Part shown: positions 18,001-26,399 of the stretch, piece by piece
How the letters are laid out: every line of letters starts with the position of its first letter
How positions within the stretch are numbered: position 1 is the first letter of the stretch
Source: Streptomyces sp. NRRL B-1347
GTDB taxonomy: Bacteria; Actinomycetota; Actinomycetes; Streptomycetales; Streptomycetaceae
Length of the DNA: 64,000 bases
Assembly (NCBI RefSeq): GCF_000720325.1
Contig: NZ_JOJM01000031.1
Coordinates: 98,867-162,866, forward strand
Direction: 5' to 3'
Program-made: the position numbers and the translations under genes
The notes under the pieces: generated by a model
The model's database searches: none
What the model saw: only the letters and a program-made list of their open reading frames with translations
What the model was told of the DNA's origin: nothing

Positions 18001-18379
18001 GGACGAAGCGCAGGGCGTCGACCTGCTCGTCGGCCACCTGGAGCGTGTAGCTGGTGTTGCTGCGGGCGCCCTCGCTGACCAGGACGGCGAAGCCGGAGGT
18101 GGCCCGGCTGCCCGGCTCCAGGATGCGGCGCAGGTGCAGGACGTGGGTGCGCAGCGAACTCACGGCGCCGTCCGGGACCTCGCCCTCCCACAGCAGCTCG
18201 GCGAGGCGCGAGGTGCTGACCGGGCCGCGGGCGAGCGCCAGGGCCGCGAGGAGCGCGCGCTGCTGTGGTCCGAGGCCCACGTGGCGGCCCTGGACCTCCA
18301 CGCTCACCGGGCCCAGGAGCCGGATGCGCACCGACTCCTGTGGCGCCTGCGCCTCCTGGGGCTCCGAGATGCGGCTCAC
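15092..18379 (-). CDS. AfsR/SARP family regulator (BTAD, NB-ARC ATPase, TPR)
   Basis: A 1095-residue signal-integrating transcription factor. It has an N-terminal winged-helix DNA-binding domain (RIRLLGPVSVEVQGRHVGLGPQQRALLAALAL, about 18-110) and a BTAD domain (about 115-265). The NB-ARC ATPase has its P-loop in SGMAGVGKTALAVHW (about 330-345), RVLILLDDAAGLEQVRPLL as Walker B, and a GLLPLAVRIVA GxP-type motif. Tetratricopeptide repeats fill the C-terminal 500 residues. The start is GTG 18379 after AGAGGGAG. Such proteins activate secondary-metabolite genes by binding direct repeats. It is convergent with the BacA-like operon and may control it or the nearby NTF2 genes; this is unproven. Confidence 0.93.
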   Translation of the reverse strand: MSRISEPQEAQAPQESVRIRLLGPVSVEVQGRHVGLGPQQRALLAALALARGPVSTSRLAELLWEGEVPDGAVSSLRTHVLHLRRILEPGSRATSGFAVLVSEGARSNTSYTLQVADEQVDALRFVHLTDQARKAAADGDAATVVALLDEALALWTGPALEGVSDRSFALAETDRLEELRLVAREDRVDALVELGRYEASMAELTPLVREFPLRERLRRQLMLALYRSGRQADALAAYREFYQLLDDEVGIEPGRQLKELHQRVLVGDPALAPERSPAPAAPPAARPVPRQLPPDVASFTGRADQLRELDTLLSRYDTGPGQTLVISSVSGMAGVGKTALAVHWMHRVADRFPDGQLYANLRGHAAEPPTTADEALGQLLRALGVGTGHLPESTDEKAALYRSLLAGKRVLILLDDAAGLEQVRPLLPGSPTCFVVVTSRNDLRGLTAFHDAHRVSLAVFGEDEALALLGRVIGADRVRGEPEAAAEAVRLCGLLPLAVRIVAAHLIGDRHLPIARIVGQLRADRLGELALDQEGHTGVRSVLALSYRSLPAPEREALRLLALAPGPEVSVPAAAALTGASAPATTRLLDQLAARSLLETHRPGRFHLHALVRLFAGERAAAEDAPALRDEAVGRLLTWYLGTAEQAACQLYGTFYSWYAARPPEPDGSPTAPLTFRNDTAALAWLDDERPALLACAQHAVRHGPRPFAWKSALAVHGHLMEHGRRTDWLRAAHAGLKAAEAEHDDHARAVMHWSLCYVLWELARHEEALEHSARADELFARAGEPVERAGAVLGLAASHRERGALEQAVRDAERALALYREGTQPAGEAWALFLLGRARLDQGHLEAAHRHFDEAGACAEASGDQHTVMLSLWGRATVQHALGALEEAQRLLTRALAVDGRLLATYAAEGSLNALAVVCRDLGDPRLALKYAVDALGVTHRTRRRLIEPDALNTIGTVLLRLDDVPGALDHHRRALDAARAACCRGAEAAACLGLAAVHRQLDEGREALACTRRALSTARQAGLTLAEGAALTELARVHLALGQPAKAARAVERSVRLHRATGHRPGLDAALEVAAAVERAGAAAAARPEAGAG

Positions 18380-18461
18380 TCGACTCCCTCTGCTTCCCGG
18401 TTGGCGGTCCCTGCTCTTGTAGTCGCTGTTCCGCCCCCGTCCGGTTGCCGCTCCGGCCCCG

Positions 18462-18827
18462 TCAGGTCCCGGCCGGAGCCTCGCCGGACCGGTCGGGTCC
18501 GGTCTCGTCGGGGCCGGTGACGAAGCGCCGGATCACGCCGTCCGACACCGTGAACTCCCAGGCGGTGTCGATGTCGTTCCAGATGTCGTTGTGGAAGCGG
18601 GCGCCCACGGACAGGCCGTCGGGCGACTCGCGGACCACCTCCATCCGCGCGTGGGAGGAGAACAGCTCCCGCTCGACCCACGCGTGGAGGTCGCGCTCGG
18701 TGCCGACGTCGATCACGGTGGCGTCCCGGGCGAGGACGGCCCAAAGGGCTTGCTGGTCCTGGGCGTTGACCGCGTCGACGAAGGCGCGTACCGCCGGGTG
18801 GGAAGGCGTGCCGCTGGAGGAGGTCAT
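18462..18827 (-). CDS. NTF2-like / SnoaL-type nuclear-transport-factor-2 family protein
   Basis: A 121-residue single NTF2-like domain: VRAFVDAVNAQDQQALWAVLA, a middle strand RMEVVRESPDGLSVGARF, and DTAWEFTVSDGVIRRF. Start ATG 18827 follows GGAG. It has no catalytic signature that fixes a substrate. It lies 82 nt upstream of the AfsR-type gene and downstream of a second NTF2-like gene on the same strand, so the three could form one transcript. Confidence 0.8.
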   Translation of the reverse strand: MTSSSGTPSHPAVRAFVDAVNAQDQQALWAVLARDATVIDVGTERDLHAWVERELFSSHARMEVVRESPDGLSVGARFHNDIWNDIDTAWEFTVSDGVIRRFVTGPDETGPDRSGEAPAGT

Positions 18828-18914
18828 CTCCGGTGCTCTCCTGGTGGTTCAGGGTGGTTCAGGGTGGCTCGGGGTCGTCCTGGTCGTCTTGGCCGTCTCG
18901 ACCGTCCTGGTTGT

Positions 18915-19340
18915 TCAGCCGTCGGTGACGGCCCGGTGCAGGGCGTGGGTGTCCTCGAACAGGTGGTAGCGCGCGACCCGGCCGTCGACGACCGTGAGGT
19001 GCGCGGCGAAGGGCGTGGTCAAGGGCTTGCCCGTGGCTTTGACGGTGTCCCGCAGATGGCCGATGATCACTCCCTGCTCGCCGTCCACGACGATGTGCGT
19101 GACGGTGAACTCCTCCGGCTGCAGATACTCGTGGAGCGTGGTGAAGAACTCCGTCACGCCCTTGTGCCCGGCGTGGTTCCCCGACCACGGCACCGCGGGG
19201 GAGCCGGGGGCGAGGAACTCCGCCGACTCCGAGAAGAGCCGCACCGCACCGTCCAGGTCCCGGTCCGCGAGCCGGGCCAGATAGGCGTCGATCACTTCTC
19301 TGGTGGCCTGCGCGGAAGTCTCGGGGGAGTGCGTGGACAT
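18915..19340 (-). CDS. NTF2-like / SnoaL-type protein (ketosteroid-isomerase fold)
   Basis: A 141-residue protein with the motif order of SnoaL-like proteins: REVIDAYLARLADRDLDGAVRLFSE, the loop VPWSGNHAGHKGVTEFFTTL, and strands AAHLTVVDGRVARYHLFEDTHAL. The start is ATG 19340; a longer open frame upstream is antisense shadow. It is not closely similar in sequence to the neighbouring NTF2-like gene, so a recent duplication is unlikely. The 87-bp gap between them contains short GT-rich direct repeats. Confidence 0.8.
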   Translation of the reverse strand: MSTHSPETSAQATREVIDAYLARLADRDLDGAVRLFSESAEFLAPGSPAVPWSGNHAGHKGVTEFFTTLHEYLQPEEFTVTHIVVDGEQGVIIGHLRDTVKATGKPLTTPFAAHLTVVDGRVARYHLFEDTHALHRAVTDG

Positions 19341-19669
19341 CTCACCAACTCCTCGTCTGTCGCTGACGGCAGGACCGACCGCACGGCCGGCCCGCTGGTC
19401 GTGGAGTCCCAGTGTGGTGCGCCTGTGGCGGGGAGCGTAAGGCAGTCGCCGGTTTCGCGCCACGAGTTGGCGGTGCACCGTGGTCGGGCGCGCGTGGCCG
19501 CAGGTGACGGAGGGACCGGAGGAGGGGCGGGTACCCCCGTCCGGGGGTGCTCCGCGCCGCGGCGGCCGCCGGTGCCGTCCGGGCGGACGCGAAGTGCCCG
19601 ATCCCCGGCGCCGGTTGGCTGCGCGCGGCCGCTTCGGCAAGCTGGTGGGGCAGGTGACGGAGGGATGGC
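19341..19669. other. Intergenic region upstream of the AfsR/SARP remnant
   Basis: 329 bp, divergent between the NTF2-like gene and the broken regulator. It has a short GC hairpin (ACCCCC...GGGGGT around 19532-19548). A 15-bp sequence, CAGGTGACGGAGGGA, occurs near 19501 and again just before the regulator start. No gene seen. Confidence 0.6.
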
Positions 19670-21134
19670 ATGCCGGTTCACTTCCGCTTGCTCGGTGACG
19701 TCGGGGCGTACGCCGACGGCGCGGAGCTGGATCTCGGGCACGGGCGGCAGCGGGCGGTGTTCGCCGTGCTGCTCGCCGCGTGCCCGCGCGCCGTGTCCGT
19801 GGGGCAGTTGACCGCACGGGTCTGGGGGGACCGGGCCCCGCAGCGCGCCCGCGGGACGCTGTACGGCTATCTGTCCCGGCTGCGCCGGGCCCTGGCGGAC
19901 GTACCGGACGCGGGCATCGCGCGGCGCCCGGCCGGCTACGCCCTGGAAGCGGAACCGGCCCGCGTGGGACCTGCACCGCTTCCGGGCCCTCGCCGACCGG
20001 GTCCGCGCCACCGGCGACGTCCGCCGCGCCGCGGCGCTGCTCCAGCAGGCGCTGGAGCTGTGGCGCGGCGAGCCGTTCGCCGCCGGTACCTGCGACACGC
20101 CGTGGTTCGCCGCCCTGCGGGACGCGCTGCTGCGCGAGCGGCTCACCGTCGAACTGGACCGCAACGACGCCCTGATGTGCCTCGGCCGCCACGCGCGGCT
20201 CCTCGACGAACTCCCCGCGGGCCTGGCGGAGCATCCGCTCGACGAGCGGCTCGCGGGCCGGTTCATGCTGGCCCTGTACCGCGACGGCCGCCCGGCCCGG
20301 GCCCTCGCCCACTACGAAGCGGTGCGCCGCCGCCTCACCGACGAGCTGGGCACCGACCCCGGCCCGGCCCTGCAACGGCTGCACCAGCGCATCCTCACCG
20401 CCGACGCGGGACTCGACCCGGCGCCGGACGCCCGGCGCGCCGCCCCTGCCCCGCGGCCACCGGCCGGAACCGGGACGCCCCTGCCACGCTAACTGCCGCC
20501 GCCCGTACCCCTGTTCGTCGGCCGGAGCCGGGAGCTCGCCGCGCTCGACCGGCTCCTCGGCCCGGGCGGCGCGTCCGGCGCCACCCCGGCGGTCTGCGCC
20601 GTCGTCGGCAGCGGCGGCATCGGCAAGACCTGGCTCGCCGTCCACTGGGCGCACCGGCACGCCCCGGCGTTCCCCGACGGACAGCTCTACGCCGACCTGC
20701 GGGGCTTCGCCGGGGCTGCGGAGCCGGTGCCCGCACCGGTCGTCGTGCGGGGCTTCCTCGCCGCCCCCGGCGCCGCCCCCGAGACGCTGCCCGCGGACGC
20801 GCCGGGCCAGGCCGCGCTGTACCGGAGCCTGACGGCCGACAAGCGGATGCTGATCCTCCTTGACAACGCCCGCGACACCGAGCAGGTCCTGCCCCTGCTG
20901 CCCGCGAGCACCACGTGCGCGGTCCTGGTCACCAGCCGTCGCCGCCTGACCGGACTCAGCACCGCGCACGGCGCGCGCCCCGTCGCGGTGGACGTCCACC
21001 TCGCCCTCGGCCTGGCCGAGGAGGCGCACCGCGCCGGGCGGCGGGCCGCGGGCCTCCCCGGCTCCGCGCGGCGCCCGAACCGGGCGGCGGCACCGGCGGA
21101 ACGGCTGCCGGAGTTCGAGCCGCCGACGCCCTAG
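19670..21134 (+). pseudogene. Degenerate AfsR/SARP family regulator
   Basis: From ATG 19670 the winged-helix domain is intact (FRLLGDVGAYADGAELDLGHGRQRAVFAVLLA). At 19966-19968 an extra G in GCGTGGGACC shifts the frame; dropping it restores ARVDLHRFRALADRVRATGD and the BTAD domain. At 20490-20492 a TAA replaces what should be a glutamine codon in the usual PRQLPPP linker, consistent with CAA to TAA. The frame then continues with FVGRSRELAALDRLL, the P-loop SGGIGKTWLAVHW and Walker [20 protein letters not shown]. It ends soon after VTSRRRLTG, so most of the ATPase and all TPRs are gone. Three independent lesions argue for true decay. Confidence 0.88.
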
Positions 21135-21229
21135 CCTGTGGTCCCGACAGCCTGTGGTCCCGACCCCGACCCCGACCCCGGTTCCGGCCCTGCCCCGGAC
21201 CCGACCCCGACCTTGGAGCGCACCCCGCC

Positions 21230-21769
21230 ATGCAGCCCGTACCGGAGCTTCCGTTCCCCGACGCCCACCGACCCGGCGACGCCCCCGCGCCGCACGCGCT
21301 CCTCGCGCCCGTGACGGGCCTCCTCGGCACCTGGCACGGCCTGGGCGACGGCGAATACCCCACGCTCGACGGGGACTTCGCGTACGCGCAGGAGGTCGTC
21401 TTCAGCCACGACGGCCGCCCCTTCCTCCGCTACGAGGCGCGGGCCTGGATCCTCGACGCCGACGGCGGGCCGCTGCGCCCGGCGGCCCGGGAGAGCGGAT
21501 GGTGGCGGCTCCAGGCCGACGGCCACGTGGAAGCGGTCGTCTCCCAGCCCACCGGCATCGTGGAGGTCGCGACCGGCGTCGCGGCCGACGGCACCGTCGA
21601 CCTCTCCACGCACCAGGTGGCCCTCACCCTCACGGCCAAGCGGGTCGACGCCACCCGCCGCCGCTACGCCCTGGCCGACGACGGCACGCTCACCTTCAGC
21701 CACGACCTCGCGGTGGTCGGCCAGCCGCTGCAACACCACCTCTCGGCCACGCTCCGGCGCGCCCGCTAG
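21230..21769 (+). CDS. Nitrobindin-type heme-binding beta-barrel (FABP-like) protein
   Basis: A 179-residue protein. It has the nitrobindin signature [12 protein letters not shown] (residues 33-44) and [24 protein letters not shown]. The C-terminus has [12 protein letters not shown], where a His (about 169/170) is the expected heme ligand. Bacterial nitrobindins bind ferric heme in a 10-strand barrel and can isomerise peroxynitrite to nitrate. The start is ATG 21230 with GGAG upstream. It is cytosolic and apparently monocistronic. A CCCCGA-repeat leader precedes it. Confidence 0.85.
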   Translation: MQPVPELPFPDAHRPGDAPAPHALLAPVTGLLGTWHGLGDGEYPTLDGDFAYAQEVVFSHDGRPFLRYEARAWILDADGGPLRPAARESGWWRLQADGHVEAVVSQPTGIVEVATGVAADGTVDLSTHQVALTLTAKRVDATRRRYALADDGTLTFSHDLAVVGQPLQHHLSATLRRAR

Positions 21770-22147
21770 CCACCAAGCCGACAAAGGGGTCGTACGTGTC
21801 GTACGTGTAGTAGAGGTCCAAGGGGGAGGTGCGGCTGTCCTGGCCGACAAGACGCCCTGCCGCGCGGTACGCACCCGGCCTCGGGGGGGCGCGCGGGAAG
21901 GGCGTGCGCGAGCTTGTTCCGCGCGCGGTCGGCCAGGAGGTTTCGAGCCAACTCCCGTGCCGCATAGCTCAAATGCCGACGCGGCCATTCGGCCATCAAG
22001 CCGAAAGGTCCGCGCGGCGCGCTCGTCCACTGGCCGTCAGGTCAATGGTGATCAATGAGCACGGCGGCACCGCGCGCTCGGGGCACGGTGCCGTGGCACG
22101 CCCCCCACAAGAGGCCCCCCACGGGCCCGCACAGAGGAGGACCCCTC
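21770..22147. other. Intergenic region upstream of phospholipase A2
   Basis: 378 bp without a convincing gene. A 9-bp unit TCGTACGTG is tandemly repeated around 21789-21806. The promoter of the phospholipase should lie in the AT-richer part near 21,950-22,060. A strong GAGGAGG ribosome site is at 22134-22140. Confidence 0.55.
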
Positions 22148-22633
22148 ATGCGACGTCGACTTGCCACCCTGGCCGTGAGTGCCGCCGCCCTCACCCTCGG
22201 CACGGGCCTCGCCGCCGCCCCCGCCTTCGCCGTCCCGGCGGACAAGGCGCAGGTGCTCAGCAGCTGGACGCAGACCGACGCGGGCAGCTACAACGCCTGG
22301 GCCGCAGCCCGCGCCAACCAGGGTGCGTGGAGCGCCTACCAGTTCAACTGGTCCACGGACTACTGCTCCTCGTCCCCCGACAACCCCTTCGGCTTCCCCT
22401 TCCAGACGGCCTGCGCCCGGCACGACTTCGGCTACCGCAACTACAAGGAAATGGGGGCCTTCAGCGCCAACAAGGCACGCGTCGACAGCGCTTTCTACGC
22501 CGACCTGAAGAGAGTCTGCGCGAACTACAGCGGCGCGAAGAAGACCACGTGCGACGCGACGGCCTGGACGTACTACCAGGCCGTCGACAAGCTCGGCAGC
22601 GTCGCGCCCACGCACACCAAGTCAGCGGCCTGA
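22148..22633 (+). CDS. Secreted bacterial phospholipase A2
   Basis: A 161-residue secreted enzyme closely resembling the Streptomyces violaceoruber phospholipase A2. The Sec signal peptide MRRRLATLAVSAAALTLG... is cut after about residue 28 (AFA/VPAD). The mature part has four cysteines for two disulfides, the substrate/Ca-binding region STDYCSSSPDNPFGFPF, and the catalytic CARHDFGYRNY with the His-Asp pair. The C-terminal helix is TAWTYYQAVDKLG. Family role: Ca-dependent hydrolysis of the sn-2 ester of phospholipids outside the cell. ATG 22148 follows GAGGAGG. Its 3' end overlaps the convergent hydrolase by 12 nt. Confidence 0.95.
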   Translation: MRRRLATLAVSAAALTLGTGLAAAPAFAVPADKAQVLSSWTQTDAGSYNAWAAARANQGAWSAYQFNWSTDYCSSSPDNPFGFPFQTACARHDFGYRNYKEMGAFSANKARVDSAFYADLKRVCANYSGAKKTTCDATAWTYYQAVDKLGSVAPTHTKSAA

Positions 22634-23806
22634 ACCGGCCGGTGAGGGGCGGGCGGGCCCGCCCCTCACCGGCCGGTGGAACCGCACCTCGGGGAAGCGG
22701 GCCGAAGGTCCGGTGAGCAAGGGCTCGTCGCGGCCGCGCAGCCGGGAGTCGACGAAGGCGGTGACGTACGCGCGCGTGACGGTGTCCGCGCGGTCGCCGT
22801 CGAGACGCTGCTGCGGGATGCCGAGCCGCTCGCCCAGCGGCGCCAGGTCGGTGAAGGAGCCGTGCTCGGTGCCGTCCACGCTCAGCCAGCGCTTGAAGCC
22901 GGTGAGCTGCTCCCAGGTCCTGTCCCAGGTCGGGTCGGGGCCCGCGGGGACGTGGCTCGGCTTGCCCAGCATCAGCAGCGGCCGGTCGACGGGCGTGTCG
23001 TTCGGGAAGCGGAAGTTGCCGTCCATGTTGACCCCGGCCCGTACGCGCGGATCCCGCAGCATCGCCGGGATCGTGCTGAAGCCGCCCGCCGAGTGGCCGA
23101 CCATGGCGACGCGGCCGGGGTCCAGGCGCGGGCCGCCGCGCCACGCCGGCCGCTTCCCGGTGAGCGCGTCCAGGACGAAGGAGACGTCCGCCGCGCGCAC
23201 CGCGCCCACCTTGGGGAAGTCCGGGTCCGCGCAGGCCTCGCAGGCCGTTGTGCGCCCGTCGGGGAACGAGGTGCCGTCGGCCTCGTAGTTGTGCCCGATC
23301 CCGGCGACGGCGTAGCCGCGGCTCGCCAGTTCCTCGGCGAGCCCCGTCAGGGTGGCCCGCGGCATGCCGAACCCGGGCGACAGGACGACCAGGGGCAGGG
23401 CGCCGCGCGCCCGTACCGGCGCGGCGCGGACGGTGGAGTGCGTCACCACTGTGCTCAGGACGTCCGGGGGGAGGTCCTTCGGCAGTCGCTCGGCGTTGGC
23501 CCGGAGGTAGCGCGTGGACTCGGCGGCGGTCATGTACGGCGCGCGCGTGCCCGCGGGCTTCGCGGCCGGGTACCAGACGGAGACCATCAACTCCCTGCGC
23601 TGCCCCGGCTTCCACGGGTCCGCCCGGTCCGCGTCCTCCAGGTGCACCGTGGCCATCCCGACCGGCAGCTTCCCCGACGGCGCGGGCAGCTCCGGCGCGG
23701 CCGCGCGCGGAGGCGACGGCGCGTCGGCGCGGGCGGCCGCGGTGGGCGCGGAGCCGACGAGCGCGGCGGTGAGGACCGCGCAGGCGGCGAGGAACGTACG
23801 GTGCAT
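22622..23806 (-). CDS. Secreted alpha/beta hydrolase (platelet-activating-factor acetylhydrolase-like)
   Basis: A 394-residue exported hydrolase. The signal peptide covers about residues 1-26 (FLAACAVLTAALVGSA). The core begins RRELMVSVWYPAAKPAG and has an oxyanion-hole strand LPLVVLSPGFG. The nucleophile elbow is GHSAGG (Ser at about 239), and NMDGNF resembles the acid region. TEHGSFTDL carries the likely catalytic His. This layout fits PAF-acetylhydrolase/lipase-like enzymes, so with the convergent phospholipase A2 it may complete extracellular lipid breakdown (inference). The last codons form a long hairpin serving both genes. Confidence 0.87.
   Translation of the reverse strand: MHRTFLAACAVLTAALVGSAPTAAARADAPSPPRAAAPELPAPSGKLPVGMATVHLEDADRADPWKPGQRRELMVSVWYPAAKPAGTRAPYMTAAESTRYLRANAERLPKDLPPDVLSTVVTHSTVRAAPVRARGALPLVVLSPGFGMPRATLTGLAEELASRGYAVAGIGHNYEADGTSFPDGRTTACEACADPDFPKVGAVRAADVSFVLDALTGKRPAWRGGPRLDPGRVAMVGHSAGGFSTIPAMLRDPRVRAGVNMDGNFRFPNDTPVDRPLLMLGKPSHVPAGPDPTWDRTWEQLTGFKRWLSVDGTEHGSFTDLAPLGERLGIPQQRLDGDRADTVTRAYVTAFVDSRLRGRDEPLLTGPSARFPEVRFHRPVRGGPARPSPAGSGR
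22634..22677. terminator. Bidirectional terminator hairpin inside the 3' end of the hydrolase gene
   Basis: A near-perfect inverted repeat of about 20 bp per arm (22635-22654 with 22657-22676) starts right after the phospholipase stop codon. On the other strand it encodes the hydrolase's C-terminal Arg/Pro/Gly-rich tail. It should end transcription from both sides. Confidence 0.8.
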
Positions 23807-24123
23807 GAAGGCCCCTTCGGCCGGTGTCCCTCCACGACGGGAGCGTCGTGGAGCACTGCTCCCACGCTAGGGACGCGCGGCGGCCCTGCCGTCGGCCCGC
23901 GGCTGACACTCGGGGCGCCGACGTACACCCCCGGGGCTACAGCCAGGGGTGACGTCTGCGGCCGCGGCGTCCCCCGAACCCCTGCCGTCCCCTAGATGGC
24001 GCGATCGGCGCGGGCGACAGGTGCGAAACCCCCTATGACCGATGACAGGCTTGGTGGCCGCGTGTTTGGGTGAGCCGCCCGTGCAGCCAAGACCCCGCGA
24101 CGCGGGGTGAAGAAGGGGGAGTC
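23807..24123. other. Divergent intergenic region, hydrolase / small secreted protein
   Basis: 317 bp holding both promoters. Seen: the 9-bp inverted repeat at 23830-23853 near the hydrolase start, and a GAAGGGGGA ribosome site before ATG 24124. No gene. Confidence 0.6.
23830..23853 (-). promoter_or_regulatory. Inverted repeat CTCCACGAC-N6-GTCGTGGAG upstream of the secreted hydrolase
   Basis: Perfect 9-bp arms at 23830-23838 and 23845-23853, 24-47 nt upstream of the hydrolase start. It could be an operator or a 5'-leader hairpin. Confidence 0.5.
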
Positions 24124-24588
24124 ATGAAGTTCGTCAAGGTGTCCACGCGTGTCCTCGCGCCGCTGGCCGGGGCCGCGCTCGCCGCGGTGACCCTGGTGTC
24201 CCCGGCGGTGGCGGCGCCCGAGCACTGGGTCGGGGGAGAGGTCCACTACGCCAACTCCCGCAACGTCCTCACCCCGCACGACGGCACCCAGGGCGCGCGG
24301 ATCCTGGTCCGCGTGGACTGGGAGGACGGCAAGGGCGCCGTCTACGGCAACATGTGGGACCTCAAGAGGGACGGCAACGACTCCCGCATCGAGGCCGGTT
24401 ACTCCTATCTGAGCGGCGGCACCTGGAAGCCGGTCGTCCGCACCCTCAACACCGTCAAGGACACGAGCGACAGCGGTGTGCACACCAATCTGCACACCGA
24501 CCCGGCCGTCAAGATCAAGGACCTGAAGGTCAGGACCTGTTCCGTGAACAGCGCGGGCGCCTACGTGTGGTGCGGCGACTGGAACTAG
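24124..24588 (+). CDS. Small secreted protein, function unknown
   Basis: A 154-residue protein with a clear Sec signal peptide (RVLAPLAGAALAAVTLVSPAVAA, cleavage near residue 31). The mature part is hydrophilic, with two cysteines near the C-terminus (RTCSVNSAGAYVWCGDWN) that probably form a disulfide. Repeated aromatic/Gly strands (GGEVHYANSRNVLTP, GAVYGNMWDLKRDGN, EAGYSYLSGGTWKPV) suggest a small beta-rich domain. I do not recognise the family. The start is ATG 24124 after GAAGGGGGA. It lies among secreted lipase and protease genes but seems to be transcribed alone. Confidence 0.75.
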   Translation: MKFVKVSTRVLAPLAGAALAAVTLVSPAVAAPEHWVGGEVHYANSRNVLTPHDGTQGARILVRVDWEDGKGAVYGNMWDLKRDGNDSRIEAGYSYLSGGTWKPVVRTLNTVKDTSDSGVHTNLHTDPAVKIKDLKVRTCSVNSAGAYVWCGDWN

Positions 24589-24843
24589 CCCGGCGGCGGC
24601 ACGGGGCCCGCCGCGACCCGCGGGCCCCGGACCCTCGCTCGCGAGGAAGCCCCGGAGGCGGAACGTGGCGTTCGGGGGTTTTCCCTACCTTGCACGGGCC
24701 CGCTGGCCCGACCCCGGAAGGGCCCGCTGGCCGGACCTCGAATGGGCCCGCTGACCGGATGGATCGGTTCCTCTTGATCGCGGAAGCTGAGCACGTCGCA
24801 CAGTTCGACCGAACGCCGCGATGCTCGACGGATAGGAGATCCA

Positions 24844-25668
24844 GTGTTCAGCCTGAAGTCCTCGCGCCGCACGGTGGCGCGCACCGCGGCGGTGGCCCTC
24901 GCCGGAGCGGCGTGCGCCGCCATGATGACCGGCAGCGCCGAAGCCATCGTCAACGGCAAGGATTCCACGCAGCGCTACCCGGCCATGGTGTCGATCCCGG
25001 TGACGGGCGTGGACGACCCGACGTTCAAGGGCGTCTGCGGGGGATCGTTGATCGACTCGAAGTGGGTGCTCACGGCCGCCCACTGCGTGGACCCGACGCT
25101 CGTCACGCTGGACGGGACCGTCCGGATCGGCAGCGAGTGGAAGAAGTCCGGGGGCACGGTCCGCTCCGTCGCGAAGACGGTGTCCCACCCCGGCTACAAG
25201 AACGGCGAGGGCGCCGGGCCCAACCGCAACGACGTCGCCCTGATCCGCCTGGACCGCTCGGTCAAGGAGAAGCCCATCCGCATCGCCGACAAGCCGGGGC
25301 GGCCCGGCACCCCGACCCGTCTGCTGGGCTTCGGCACGATCGACGACGCGCCCGACCCCACCAAGTGGGTCTTCCCCAACCGGCTCCAGGAGCTCGACAC
25401 GCGCAGGGGAGCGGTCTCCGAGTGCGCGCCGGGCTACGCGGACAGCACGCGGCTGTGCACGATCAGCCAGGTGCCGAAGGCCATGGCGTGCAACGGCGAC
25501 TCGGGCGGCCCGCAGATCCAGCGCGACCGGCACGGGCGCTGGGAGCTCATCGGCGTCACCTCGGGCCCCGGCGCCCCGGGCGTGCGCTGCAGCGAAGGAC
25601 CGGGCCTCTACACCAGCGCGCCCGCCTACGCGGGCTGGATCAAGAAGGTGATCGGCCGCAACGGCTGA
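24844..25668 (+). CDS. Secreted trypsin-like serine protease (S1 family)
   Basis: A 274-residue protease starting at GTG 24844. The signal peptide ends at about residue 34 (GSAEA), and IVNG begins the mature chain directly. Cleavage by signal peptidase could therefore yield the active enzyme without a propeptide. The catalytic triad is visible: His80 in VLTAAHC, Asp130 in RNDVALI and Ser220 in CNGDSGGP. Six cysteines allow the usual disulfides. The C-terminus YTSAPAYAGWIKKVIG is the typical helix. Upstream, a GGGCCCGCTG unit is repeated three times between 24,696 and 24,760. Confidence 0.93.
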   Translation: MFSLKSSRRTVARTAAVALAGAACAAMMTGSAEAIVNGKDSTQRYPAMVSIPVTGVDDPTFKGVCGGSLIDSKWVLTAAHCVDPTLVTLDGTVRIGSEWKKSGGTVRSVAKTVSHPGYKNGEGAGPNRNDVALIRLDRSVKEKPIRIADKPGRPGTPTRLLGFGTIDDAPDPTKWVFPNRLQELDTRRGAVSECAPGYADSTRLCTISQVPKAMACNGDSGGPQIQRDRHGRWELIGVTSGPGAPGVRCSEGPGLYTSAPAYAGWIKKVIGRNG

Positions 25669-25719
25669 TCCGGGACGCCTGCCGGGTGACCGGGGACGTC
25701 CGACGGTCGACCCGGGCCG

Positions 25720-26151
25720 TCAGACGGCGAAGACCTGGGAGTCGTCCGCGAACGCCTTGAACTCCAGGGCGTTCCCGGCCGGGTCGAGCAGGAACATCGT
25801 CCACTGCTCGGCCTTCTGCCCCGCGAAGCGGACGTAGGGCTCGATGACGAACCCGGTGCCCGCCGCGCGCAGCCGCTCGGCCAGCGCGTGGAACGCCGGG
25901 ACCGTCAGGAGCAGGCCGAAGTGCGGCACCGGCACGTCGTGGCCGTCGACCGGGTTGTGCACGCGCGGCGCGCGCTCCGGCGCGAGGTGCGTGACGAACT
26001 GGTGGCCGTGCAGGTTCCAGTCGACCCAGGTGTCCGAGCTGCGGCCCTGCTCCAGGCCGAGCACGCCGCCGTAGAAGCGCCGGGCGGCCTCCAGGTCGTC
26101 GACCGGCATGGCCAGGTGGAACCGCGGGGCGGGGGAGTCGAGGTCGGTCAT
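25720..26151 (-). CDS. VOC family (glyoxalase/bleomycin-resistance-like) protein
   Basis: A 143-residue protein with two beta-alpha-beta-beta-beta halves: [26 protein letters not shown] and [23 protein letters not shown], ending in [17 protein letters not shown]. His and Glu at the usual metal positions are present (FHLAMPV, LEFK). The start is ATG 26151 with GGAAGGG upstream; the longer frame is a GC-rich leader. The substrate is unknown; members include dioxygenases, lyases and drug-binding proteins. Confidence 0.85.
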   Translation of the reverse strand: MTDLDSPAPRFHLAMPVDDLEAARRFYGGVLGLEQGRSSDTWVDWNLHGHQFVTHLAPERAPRVHNPVDGHDVPVPHFGLLLTVPAFHALAERLRAAGTGFVIEPYVRFAGQKAEQWTMFLLDPAGNALEFKAFADDSQVFAV

Positions 26152-26399
26152 GTGGCTGCCCTTCCAGGAGCGTTCGGGTGTTACGGAGCTGACACTGCGA
26201 CTCTTCCTGCCCAGGACCGCGCCCGCGAACCCTCCGCCCCGCCGGACCCGGGGAGCACGCCTCTCCGGGCCCGGGGAGCCCGCCTCTCCGGGCCCGGCGG
26301 GGCGGGCCCCCGGCCCATGCCAACTCCCATCCAGCACGCACGAGTTGTGGTCCCCGGCGCCATAGGTGGGAGCCGCTGAGGCTCCTACAGTCCCCGCGT

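Noticed and set aside
18828..18914. GT-rich short repeats between the two NTF2-like genes, considered as a mobile-element scar
   Set aside because: No inverted ends, target duplications or transposase remnants are visible.
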